In this document: positions 24,041 to 30,003 of the stretch, piece by piece
How the letters are laid out: every line of letters begins with the position of its first letter
Numbering within the stretch: position 1 is the first letter of the stretch
DNA from: Bacillota bacterium
Lineage (GTDB): Bacteria; Bacillota; Clostridia; Lachnospirales; Lachnospiraceae
Direction: 5' to 3'
DNA: 30,003 nucleotides
NCBI GenBank assembly: GCA_023413555.1
Contig: JAEZPG010000078.1
Coordinates: 1-30,003 of the forward strand
Made by a program: the position numbers and the translations under genes
Notes under the pieces: model-generated
Told to the model about the DNA's origin: nothing
The model's database searches: none
What the model saw: only the letters and a program-made list of their open reading frames with translations

Positions 24041-25207
24041 ATGGAAAAAAAAGAAAAAAGAGAGCATGCTTATTTGTCCTCCGTCATTGCCATTGTGGTG
24101 GGACTTTTAGTAGGTTACGTGATTCTTCTTATTAGTAATCCTAGCCAATCTTTGGAAGGGTTTATACAGATAGTCACTGGAGCTCTCACCCATGGTACAA
24201 AGGGTGTTGGGCAGATTTTCTATTACGCAACTCCTATCATCATGACTGGTTTAAGTATTGGGTTTGCTTTTAAAACGGGGTTGTTCAATATTGGTACACC
24301 AGGGCAGTTTATCGTAGGAGCCTTTGGAGGTATTTATGTGGGGATTAAATTCAGTGGAATAGGTTCTACTCACTGGATTCTTGCTCTTTTGGCAGCAATA
24401 TTATTTGGTGCCGTATGGGCTCTTATTCCTGGTATATTAAAAGCCTTTTGCAATGTAAATGAAGTTATTTCATGTATTATGATGAATTATATTGGAATGT
24501 ATCTGGTTAACTATCTAATCAAAAATGATGCAGCCCTATATAATAATTTGAAAAATGAAAGTAATCCTGTAGCAAATGCAGCACAAATTCCTAAAATGGG
24601 TTTAGATAAACTATTCCCGGGTTCTTATGTTGGTGGTGGAATTATTATTGCATTCGTGTTTGTGATACTCATTTACATCATTTTAAATAAGACTACCTTT
24701 GGTTATGAATTAAAGGCTGTTGGCTATAACAAAGATGCCAGCAAGTATGCAGGCATCAATGAAAAGAGAAGTGTTATTGTCTCGATGCTAATTGCAGGTG
24801 CACTTGCCGGTTTAGGTGGTGGATTATTATACCTTTCCGGTTCTGGAAAGTATATCGAGATTGTCGATGTATTAGCAGTGGAAGGATTTACTGGTATCAG
24901 TGTGGCCTTACTCGGTTTAAACAATCCAATTGGAATCTTCTTCTCTGCGATATTTATTGCCTATATCACTCAGGGTGGTTTCTATCTACAACTGTTATCC
25001 TTTTCTCCGGAGATCATCAATATCATAATAGCCGTAATCATTTACTTTAGTGCCTTTGCATTAATATTGAAAAATCTGATGCAAAGAAGAAAGAAATCAA
25101 AGAGAATAGAAGAGATTAAGGTGGAAGCGAAGCAGAATGAAAATGAATTGCACATTGGTAAACCATCAGAAAATCTGAATCAAGAAAACCAAGGAGGAAA
25201 GGAATAA
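24041..25207 (+). CDS. Nucleoside ABC transporter permease 1 (NupP-like)
   Basis: Multi-pass membrane protein (388 residues) of the BPD_transp_2 family, forming half of the importer channel. Hydrophobic segments begin at LSSVIAIVVGLLVGYVILLI (12-31) and recur to about 345 (IINIIIAVIIYFSAFALIL). ALKTG-like SIGFAFKTGLFNIGTPGQF and YELKAVGYNKDASKYAGIN are the family loops that contact the ATPase. The last 45 residues are a charged, hydrophilic cytoplasmic tail (RRKKSKRIEEIK), longer than in many relatives. It begins eight bases after the ATPase stop and its own stop overlaps the next start by one base. Confidence 0.92.
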   Translation: MEKKEKREHAYLSSVIAIVVGLLVGYVILLISNPSQSLEGFIQIVTGALTHGTKGVGQIFYYATPIIMTGLSIGFAFKTGLFNIGTPGQFIVGAFGGIYVGIKFSGIGSTHWILALLAAILFGAVWALIPGILKAFCNVNEVISCIMMNYIGMYLVNYLIKNDAALYNNLKNESNPVANAAQIPKMGLDKLFPGSYVGGGIIIAFVFVILIYIILNKTTFGYELKAVGYNKDASKYAGINEKRSVIVSMLIAGALAGLGGGLLYLSGSGKYIEIVDVLAVEGFTGISVALLGLNNPIGIFFSAIFIAYITQGGFYLQLLSFSPEIINIIIAVIIYFSAFALILKNLMQRRKKSKRIEEIKVEAKQNENELHIGKPSENLNQENQGGKE

Positions 25208-26160
25208 TGACAACTTTATATTTCTTAGTACAGCAAACTATGTACTTTATGATTCCTCTTCTAATTGTAGCTTTAGGTGGAATGTTCTCTGAACGAAGTG
25301 GTATTGTTAACGTGGCATTGGAAGGAATTATGACCTTTGGAGCTTTTTGTGGAATCCTATTCATTAATACATTCCAACAGTCTTTAAGTGGTCAAGCATT
25401 ACTAATTCTTGCAATTTTAATATCTGCTGTATCTGGTATGATATTTTCTCTTGCCCATGCCTATGCTTCTATCAATATGAAGGCAGATCAGGTAATCAGT
25501 GGTACTGCATTAAATATGTTTGCCCCAGCTTTTGCAATTTTTGTGGCTAGACAGATTTTTGGAATACAACAGATTGGGTTTAACAATACCTTTCGTATTG
25601 TCGAGGTGCCCGTTTTATCTAAAATTCCTGTGATTGGTCCAATGTTCTTTCAAAATACCTACATTACCACATACATTGGATTTGCCATCCTTATTATTTC
25701 GGCAATAGTTCTATACAAGACACGTTTTGGTTTAAGACTTCGTGCCTGTGGAGAACATCCACAAGCGGCAGATTCCCTAGGTATTAATGTATACCGTATC
25801 CGTTACACTGGTGTATTAATCTCCGGTTTATTGGGAGGAATTGGTGGTCTAGTGTTCATAATACCAACCTCCACCAACTTTAATGCTACAGTTGCAGGAT
25901 ATGGATTTCTTGCTTTGGCTGTCTTGATCTTTGGACAGTGGCATCCGATTAAGATTCTATATGCTTCCTTGTTTTTTGGATTTATGAAGGCTTTAGCAGC
26001 ATCCTATTCCGGAATTGCTTTCTTAAATGATTTGAACATTCCGAGTAACTTCTACAAAATGGTGCCGTATATTGCAACGCTGATTGTTCTAGCTTTTACT
26101 TCTAAGAATTCACAAGCACCAAGAGCATCTGGTGTACCATATGATAAGGGTGCAAGATAA
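25207..26160 (+). CDS. Nucleoside ABC transporter permease 2 (NupQ-like)
   Basis: Second channel subunit, 317 residues, with about eight to nine hydrophobic segments (MTTLYFLVQQTMYFMIPLLI onward). The family loops GGMFSERSGIVNVALEGIM and FGLRLRACGEHPQAADSLGI are well kept. Its ATG overlaps the previous stop codon (TAATG), so the two permeases are translationally coupled and should be made in equal amounts, with AAGGAGGAAAGG as ribosome binding site. It ends the operon, and a very strong bidirectional terminator follows at 26221. Confidence 0.93.
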   Translation: MTTLYFLVQQTMYFMIPLLIVALGGMFSERSGIVNVALEGIMTFGAFCGILFINTFQQSLSGQALLILAILISAVSGMIFSLAHAYASINMKADQVISGTALNMFAPAFAIFVARQIFGIQQIGFNNTFRIVEVPVLSKIPVIGPMFFQNTYITTYIGFAILIISAIVLYKTRFGLRLRACGEHPQAADSLGINVYRIRYTGVLISGLLGGIGGLVFIIPTSTNFNATVAGYGFLALAVLIFGQWHPIKILYASLFFGFMKALAASYSGIAFLNDLNIPSNFYKMVPYIATLIVLAFTSKNSQAPRASGVPYDKGAR

Positions 26161-26220
26161 AAATAATTGATTAGTATAATCGACAAAATGAATTATTAAA
26201 CGTGATACAATTTTATTATA

Positions 26221-26259
26221 GAATGAAAAAAGCCTTATTTTATAAGGCTTTTTTCATTC
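26221..26259 (+). terminator. Strong terminator after the transporter operon
   Basis: A perfect 17-bp stem with a five-base loop: GAATGAAAAAAGCCTTA (26221-26237) and its complement (26243-26259). The T-run within the 3' arm and the A-run within the 5' arm make it able to act in both directions. Confidence 0.9.
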
Positions 26260-26323
26260 TTCTGGAGAAAATGGACTAGCAAAAACAGAAGATAATTGCG
26301 GTTTTATGTAAAGTCTCCTCACA

Positions 26324-26352
26324 TTGACTTTTGAATTTTACTATGGTATATT
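26324..26352 (+). promoter_or_regulatory. Promoter of the diaminopimelate decarboxylase gene
   Basis: TTGACT (26324-26329), a 17-base spacer and TATATT (26347-26352). An inverted repeat, ACTATGG (26340-26346) with CCATAGT (26357-26363), brackets the -10 and is a candidate operator. The leader is only about 60 bases, so there is no room for a lysine riboswitch. Confidence 0.75.
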
Positions 26353-26419
26353 TGCGCCATAGTCATAGTTATTGGTTTAAAGCAATGCATAAAAGAAGCA
26401 AAGAAGGAGATATATTACA

Positions 26420-27685
26420 ATGGAAAAGAAACCGTTTGTCACACTTGAACAGATACAAGAGATGACTAAGACATACCCAACTCCATTTCATTTGTATGAT
26501 GAAAAAGGGATTAGGGAGAATGCCAGAAGGCTTAAAAAAGCATTTGCATGGAACAAGGGCTTTCATGAATATTTTGCAGTTAAAGCAACACCTAATCCAT
26601 ATTTAATGGCAATATTAAAGGAAGAAGGAATTGGTGCAGACTGTTCCTCCTATACTGAGCTAGTTCTTTCTGATAAAGTTGGCCTTAAGGGACATGATAT
26701 TATGTTTTCCTCTAATGTGACACCAAGAGAGGATTATGAACTGGCAGCAAAGTTAGGAGCAATTATAAATTTTGACGATATAACCCATATTGATTATTTT
26801 GATGGTATTGCAGAGTTTCCTGAGACTATGTGTTGCCGCTACAATCCAGGTGGAGATTTCAAAATTCAAAATCAGATTATGGACACTCCTGAGGATGCCA
26901 AATATGGTATGACAAAGCCACAGATTAAGGAGGCTTTCTTAAAACTTGCGGCAAAAGGAGTAAAGAACTTTGGCATTCATGCTTTCCTGGCCAGCAATAC
27001 GGTAACGGATGAATATTATCCAGAACTTGCAAGAATTCTTTTTGAACTTGCAGTAGAAATAAAGAAAGAAACTGGTGTACACATTGCTTTTATTAATCTA
27101 TCCGGTGGAGTAGGAATTCCTTATCGCCCAGATCAGAAACCAAACAATATTGAGAACATTGGGCAGGGAGTAAAAAAAGCTTTTGAAGAGGTGCTGGTTC
27201 CTGAAGGAATGGAGGATGTGGCAATTTATACAGAGCTAGGACGTTACATTATGGGACCTTACGGCTGCCTAATTACAAAAGTTCTTCATGAGAAACACAC
27301 ATATAAGGAGTATATAGGTGTGGATGCCTGCGCTGCCAACCTAATGCGTCCTGCTATGTATGGTGCTTATCACCATATTACAGTCCTTGGCAAAGAAAAT
27401 GACAAGGCAGATCATGTATATGATGTGACGGGAGGCTTATGTGAGAATAATGATAAATTCGCCATAGACCGTCCGTTACCAAAGATAAATATTGGAGACT
27501 ATCTCTGCATACATGATACAGGAGCGCATGGTTTCTCCATGGGTTATAATTACAATGGAAAACTTCGTTCCGCAGAAATCCTTTTATGTGAAGATGGCTC
27601 TGCAAAGATGATTCGACGTGCAGAGACTATGGAGGATTACTTTGCCACCTTAGACTTAGATAAATTTCCTTTGAATCAAGATTAG
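26420..27685 (+). CDS. lysA: Diaminopimelate decarboxylase
   Basis: PLP-dependent fold-III decarboxylase (421 residues) that converts meso-diaminopimelate to lysine, the last step of the lysine pathway. K55 in FAVKATPNP is the PLP-binding lysine; CCRYNPGG, INLSGGVGIPY (the glycine-rich phosphate loop) and ELGRYIMGPYG follow, and C341-E-N-N-D in GGLCENNDKF supplies the catalytic cysteine and acidic residue. The usual HIGS motif is replaced by HAFLAS, a variation I have seen in this clostridial branch. Related enzymes act on ornithine or carboxynorspermidine, so activity on DAP is probable rather than certain. A GGAGATATATT site precedes the ATG. It is monocistronic, with its own promoter and no clear terminator before the IIA gene. 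Confidence 0.85.
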   Translation: MEKKPFVTLEQIQEMTKTYPTPFHLYDEKGIRENARRLKKAFAWNKGFHEYFAVKATPNPYLMAILKEEGIGADCSSYTELVLSDKVGLKGHDIMFSSNVTPREDYELAAKLGAIINFDDITHIDYFDGIAEFPETMCCRYNPGGDFKIQNQIMDTPEDAKYGMTKPQIKEAFLKLAAKGVKNFGIHAFLASNTVTDEYYPELARILFELAVEIKKETGVHIAFINLSGGVGIPYRPDQKPNNIENIGQGVKKAFEEVLVPEGMEDVAIYTELGRYIMGPYGCLITKVLHEKHTYKEYIGVDACAANLMRPAMYGAYHHITVLGKENDKADHVYDVTGGLCENNDKFAIDRPLPKINIGDYLCIHDTGAHGFSMGYNYNGKLRSAEILLCEDGSAKMIRRAETMEDYFATLDLDKFPLNQD

Positions 27686-27919
27686 AATATTGAATTAAAT
27701 AGGTAGAAGTATTAAGAAGAACCATCAAGGATGGGGGAGTAATATCGCTTATCATCTTTAGCGTTTATGAACTATGTTCTCAACAAGGGAATTAATATGA
27801 TGATCGGCCGGTAATAGTAAAAGGCGTCTGATGCATCCCTCATATGATTTTATGTATAAATTCAAACCTCTCCTCACAAAATGATTAATAAATATATTTT
27901 ATGAAATGGAGAATTGTGC

Positions 27920-28453
27920 ATGAGTCAGGAGAGTAAAGTAACCAATGAAGCGGTAGCTAAGGAACGAGCAAAACAAGAAGCTACTGCCTGTAAAATTAAG
28001 CAAGAGGGAATCCGGTTATACTGTCCAGTGAAGGGAGAAGTGGCTTCTATAACAAAGGCGCCAGACCATGCTTTTGCTGACAAACAGTTGGGAGAGGGGG
28101 TTGTAATTAATCCTTTAGGACATACCATTTATTCGCCATGTGATGGAGAAGTTTCCTTTATCTTTTCAACGAATCATGCCATTGTGATTAAAGAGGATTC
28201 TGGTCTTACGGTTATGATTCACATAGGAAAGGATACGATTCATTTGGAAAAAAGCATCTTCACTTTATGTGTTACAGAAGGACAGCAGGTGAAGAAGGGT
28301 GATAAATTGTTGGAGTTTGATTTGCTATACCTTAAGAAGTATGGAAAAAGTGCAGCAATCCCCATGGTTGTTCAGAATCTAAAGGATAAACAGTTAACAA
28401 TAGTAAAGGTGGGGATGTCTAATGAGAAAGAACTGATTATGGAGATTCGCTAA
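27920..28453 (+). CDS. PTS IIA(Glc)-type protein, stand-alone
   Basis: A 177-residue protein of the glucose-family IIA domain, which takes phosphate from HPr and passes it to IIB. An N-terminal lysine/alanine-rich segment (1-30) precedes the domain (CPVKGEVASI onward). The two active-site histidines are H86 in NHAIVIK and H101 in IHIGKDTI, 15 apart as in E. coli IIA(Glc) (H75 and H90). INPLGHTIYSPCDGEVSFIF and VKKGDKLLEFD are family landmarks. No IIB or IIC gene is nearby, so it probably serves transporters encoded elsewhere. The ATG at 27920 has GGAG at 27908-27911; a TTG two codons upstream is less likely. The 234 bases before it contain no gene or strong promoter that I can see. A hairpin follows at 28463. 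Confidence 0.88.
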   Translation: MSQESKVTNEAVAKERAKQEATACKIKQEGIRLYCPVKGEVASITKAPDHAFADKQLGEGVVINPLGHTIYSPCDGEVSFIFSTNHAIVIKEDSGLTVMIHIGKDTIHLEKSIFTLCVTEGQQVKKGDKLLEFDLLYLKKYGKSAAIPMVVQNLKDKQLTIVKVGMSNEKELIMEIR

Positions 28454-28462
28454 CAATAAAGT

Positions 28463-28497
28463 CAAACAGCTAGTCTTGTTTTAAGACCAGCTGTTTG
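28463..28497 (+). terminator. Hairpin terminator after the PTS IIA gene
   Basis: CAAACAGCT-A-GTCTT pairs with AAGAC-C-AGCTGTTTG around the loop GTTTT, a 14-bp stem with one mismatch. TTGCTTTTA follows, a moderate T-tract. Confidence 0.7.
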
Positions 28498-28772
28498 TTG
28501 CTTTTATGCTGAAGAAGATGGAAAATAGTAGCCAATTAAGAATTTCTTCCTGAAACGAAGTGAATCACATTGTAATGGTTAGTCCTGTTGTCGACAATAA
28601 TTATCATAATCCAACATAATTATACCATTTGATATAGGAATCTGATTTAGTATAAGAGAGGTTAAAAATAAGATACATTATTGTACAGTAAAGAAAAAAT
28701 AAATAGGAATAGCACAAAAATGGTATATACCTCATAGAATGGTAATAAACTAAATATATTGGGGTGCTTAGC
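28498..28772 (+). promoter_or_regulatory. AT-rich region before sigK with a SigK/SigE-like -10
   Basis: Apart from the preceding hairpin this 275-base region has no gene. CATAGAAT (28733-28740) resembles the CATAnnnT -10 of mother-cell sigma factors. CACA at 28713-28716, 16 bases upstream, could serve as the short -35 (AC) of a SigK promoter. No vegetative promoter stands out. GGGGTG at 28761-28766 precedes the start codon. Confidence 0.35.
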
Positions 28773-29414
28773 GTGAAATCCTTTCCTAAACCATTAAGCA
28801 CCAAAGAAGAGCAGGTGTGTTTGAGCCAATGCAAGGCTGGAAGTAAAGAAGCCAGGGATATTCTTATAGAACGTAATCAACGGTTGGTTGCTCATATTGT
28901 AAAGAAATACAATACAAGCGACAAGGATATAGATGATTTAATATCCATTGGTACCATAGGTTTGATTAAAGCCATTGATACGTTTGATATGAGTAAAGGA
29001 ATACGCTTAGCTACCTATGCCAGCAGATGTATTGAGAACGAACTTCTGATGTTGCTTCGAGGGGAGAAGAAGCAGTCTAAGGAAGTTTATTATTATGAAC
29101 CCATAGGGGCCGATAAAGAAGGCAATGAAATTAATCTATTAGATATTATTGAAAATGTAGACGTAGACATTGTTGAGAATCTGGAATTAAAACGTAACAT
29201 CAAGTTATTATATACATTAGTGAACGAAGTGTTAACAGATCGGGAAAGACAAATTATAGTTCTTCGATATGGACTAGGAGAAAATAAAGAGGTCACACAA
29301 AGAGAGATTGCGGTGGGCCTAAATATTTCTCGATCCTATGTTAGCAGAATTGAAAAGAAAGCATTGAAAAAGCTTCGAGAAAGTTTCGAATCCCAGTACG
29401 GTTGCATATACTAA
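28773..29414 (+). CDS. sigK: Sporulation sigma factor SigK-like, without pro-sequence
   Basis: RNA polymerase sigma factor of the sigma-70 family, closest to SigK, the late mother-cell factor. The 214-residue protein contains FPKPLS, NQRLVAHIVKKY, LISIGTIGLIKAI and RLATYASRCIENELLMLLR (region 2), PIGADKEGNEI and the helix-turn-helix TQREIAVGLNISRSYVSRIEKKAL (region 4). In B. subtilis SigK is made as a precursor with about 20 extra N-terminal residues, processed at the forespore signal. Here the frame closes at a stop (28746-28748) upstream, and the protein begins almost at the mature start, as reported for C. difficile SigK. GTG 28773 is chosen with GGGGTG six bases before; an in-frame GTG at 28764 is possible. 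The gene is complete, not interrupted by a skin-like element. Confidence 0.87.
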   Translation: MKSFPKPLSTKEEQVCLSQCKAGSKEARDILIERNQRLVAHIVKKYNTSDKDIDDLISIGTIGLIKAIDTFDMSKGIRLATYASRCIENELLMLLRGEKKQSKEVYYYEPIGADKEGNEINLLDIIENVDVDIVENLELKRNIKLLYTLVNEVLTDRERQIIVLRYGLGENKEVTQREIAVGLNISRSYVSRIEKKALKKLRESFESQYGCIY

Positions 29415-29441
29415 GTATAAGGAAGAAATAAGAGGTAGTTT

Positions 29442-29621
29442 ATGTCTTGTATGAACCCTTGTGAACTAGTTTCCTTTGTTACTGCAGTAGCTTGTACGAT
29501 ATCAAATAGCTGTAGTGATGAGGAGGTAGAACTACTGGCCGCCGTTTTAGTTCAACTGGGAGACACCTTGGTCACTATCAATGCACAAAAGGGAATTGTT
29601 GGTGCTACGACTGGTAATTAG
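29442..29621 (+). CDS. Small DUF6774-like protein
   Basis: A 59-residue ORF with AGAGGT six bases before its ATG. It starts MSCMNPCELVSFVTAVACTI and continues with CSDEEVELLAAVLVQLGDTL. This matches, from memory, the DUF6774 family of short clostridial proteins of unknown function (pattern NPCEL...VSTIAI...ELALLAA...QLGDTLATI). Four cysteines are C3, C7, C18 and C24. It is probably a soluble, alpha-helical protein with no signal peptide or clear membrane segment. It follows sigK by 27 bases with no terminator between, so it may be read from the same transcript. An alternative start at 29451 (third codon after) is possible. A complex hairpin begins at its stop codon. Confidence 0.7.
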   Translation: MSCMNPCELVSFVTAVACTISNSCSDEEVELLAAVLVQLGDTLVTINAQKGIVGATTGN

Positions 29622-29681
29622 GAAGTAACAGGCGGCAGCCAGAGACGATTTATATCGTTGACGGCTGCCTTCGTCACTTCC
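29621..29681 (+). terminator. Nested hairpin after the DUF6774-like gene
   Basis: Outer GGAAGT / ACTTCC, middle GGCAGCC / GGCTGCC (29634-29640, 29663-29669) and inner ACGAT / ATCGT stems stack into one long hairpin followed by TATTCTTTTAG. It is the likely end of the sigK transcript. Confidence 0.75.
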
Positions 29682-29717
29682 TATTCTTTTAGGAGAAGGA
29701 GAGGACAAGGCTTTTGG

Positions 29718-29745
29718 TTGCATTTTTAGTTAAAATATTTATAAT
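29718..29745 (+). promoter_or_regulatory. Putative promoter of the aminopeptidase gene
   Basis: TTGCAT (29718-29723), a 16-base spacer and TATAAT (29740-29745) lie 44 bases before the ATG, downstream of the nested terminator. Confidence 0.55.
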
Positions 29746-29789
29746 GGAGTAGTAAAGACTCGGAAATAGAATACTGGATGGAGGTTTAT

Positions 29790-30003
29790 ATGATCATAGA
29801 ACGCTTAACAATGTTACGCAATATCATGAAGGAAAAGGGGTTAGAAGCTTACATTATTCCAACTGCCGATTACCATCAGTCTGAATATGTAGGGGAGTAT
29901 TTTTCAGCTAGACAGTTTATGTCAGGATTTACAGGCTCTGCAGGTACACTTGTGGTAACCTTAACAAAGGCAGGCTTATGGACAGATGGACGCTATTATA
30001 TTC
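29790..30003 (+). CDS. pepP: Xaa-Pro aminopeptidase (aminopeptidase P), N-terminal part
   Basis: The first 71 residues of a gene that runs off the right edge. They match the creatinase/prolidase N-terminal domain of bacterial and eukaryotic-type aminopeptidase P: ERLTMLRNIMKEKGLEAYII, PTADYHQSEYVGEYFSARQF, SGFTGSAGTL and WTDGRYY. This enzyme removes N-terminal residues preceding proline. The metal-binding catalytic domain lies outside the window. Start ATG 29790 has GGAGG (29779-29783) upstream. The long form with QSEYVGEYFSAR suggests the roughly 590-residue type rather than the short PepQ type; this is inference. Confidence 0.88.
   Translation, partial: MIIERLTMLRNIMKEKGLEAYIIPTADYHQSEYVGEYFSARQFMSGFTGSAGTLVVTLTKAGLWTDGRYYI

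Noticed and set aside
26353..26419. Lysine riboswitch upstream of lysA.
   Set aside because: The predicted leader is only about 60 bases, far too short, and no L-box core was seen.
28604..28834. Minus-strand open frame of 76 codons across the sigK upstream region.
   Set aside because: Overlaps the sigK start, has no ribosome binding site and no recognisable protein features; an AT-rich chance frame.

Overview
The window looks like chromosomal core DNA of a low-GC, spore-forming Clostridia bacterium, most likely a Lachnospiraceae member (Lachnoclostridium / cluster XIVa type). The evidence is AT-rich sequence with Firmicutes-style AGGAGG ribosome binding sites, a SigK-type sporulation sigma factor, an IreB-RuvX-DUF1292 cluster, RNase J, an EFR1-type ferredoxin tail and a DUF6774-like small protein. 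Nearly all genes lie on the plus strand; the only minus-strand gene I accept is an HPr-like protein. I see no rRNA, tRNA, CRISPR array, phage or IS element.

Layout. 1-1250: the end of a 2x[4Fe-4S] protein, then a trans-aconitate methyltransferase-like gene split by a one-base frameshift in a run of A. 1379-5471: compact operon prmA, rsmE, cysteine desulfurase, thiI (ribosome methylation and sulfur transfer to tRNA). 5550-5777 (minus): HPr-like protein with no phosphorylatable His. 6017-7360: mtaB. 7448-8472: ireB, ruvX, DUF1292. 8671-10859: Fur-family regulator and rnjA. 10954-13551: short MltG-like membrane protein, trmR-like methyltransferase and U32-family trhP-like gene. 13687-17106: asnB, a nicotinamidase-like hydrolase and udk. 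17269-19800: large secreted transglutaminase-like protein. 19919-26160: two tandem BMP-family lipoproteins followed by an ABC ATPase and two permeases, a nucleoside (NupNOPQ-type) importer. 26420-27685: diaminopimelate decarboxylase. 27920-28453: stand-alone PTS IIA(Glc) protein. 28773-29414: SigK-like sigma factor. 29442-29621: 59-residue DUF6774-like protein. 29790-end: start of an Xaa-Pro aminopeptidase.

How it fits together. The order ireB - ruvX - DUF1292 - mltG-like - trmR - trhP - udk matches the yrzL-yrrK-yrzB-yrrL-yrrM-yrrN/O-udk region of Bacillus subtilis as I recall it, with fur-rnjA and asnB-hydrolase inserted. The left half is rich in translation-apparatus modification: s4U (desulfurase + ThiI), ms2t6A (MtaB), mo5U34 (TrhP + TrmR), L11 (PrmA) and 16S rRNA (RsmE). 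The right half is transport and metabolism.

The window is mostly conventional. The most unusual signals are a duplicated module in which a terminator hairpin carries the -35 element of the next promoter, the HPr-like protein that keeps the regulatory Ser but lacks the catalytic His, the A_AAA_AAC frameshift site in the methyltransferase, and a SigK-like factor that starts without a pro-sequence. I did not find a clearly new multi-gene system. Positions were read by eye; no alignment, folding or database search was run.
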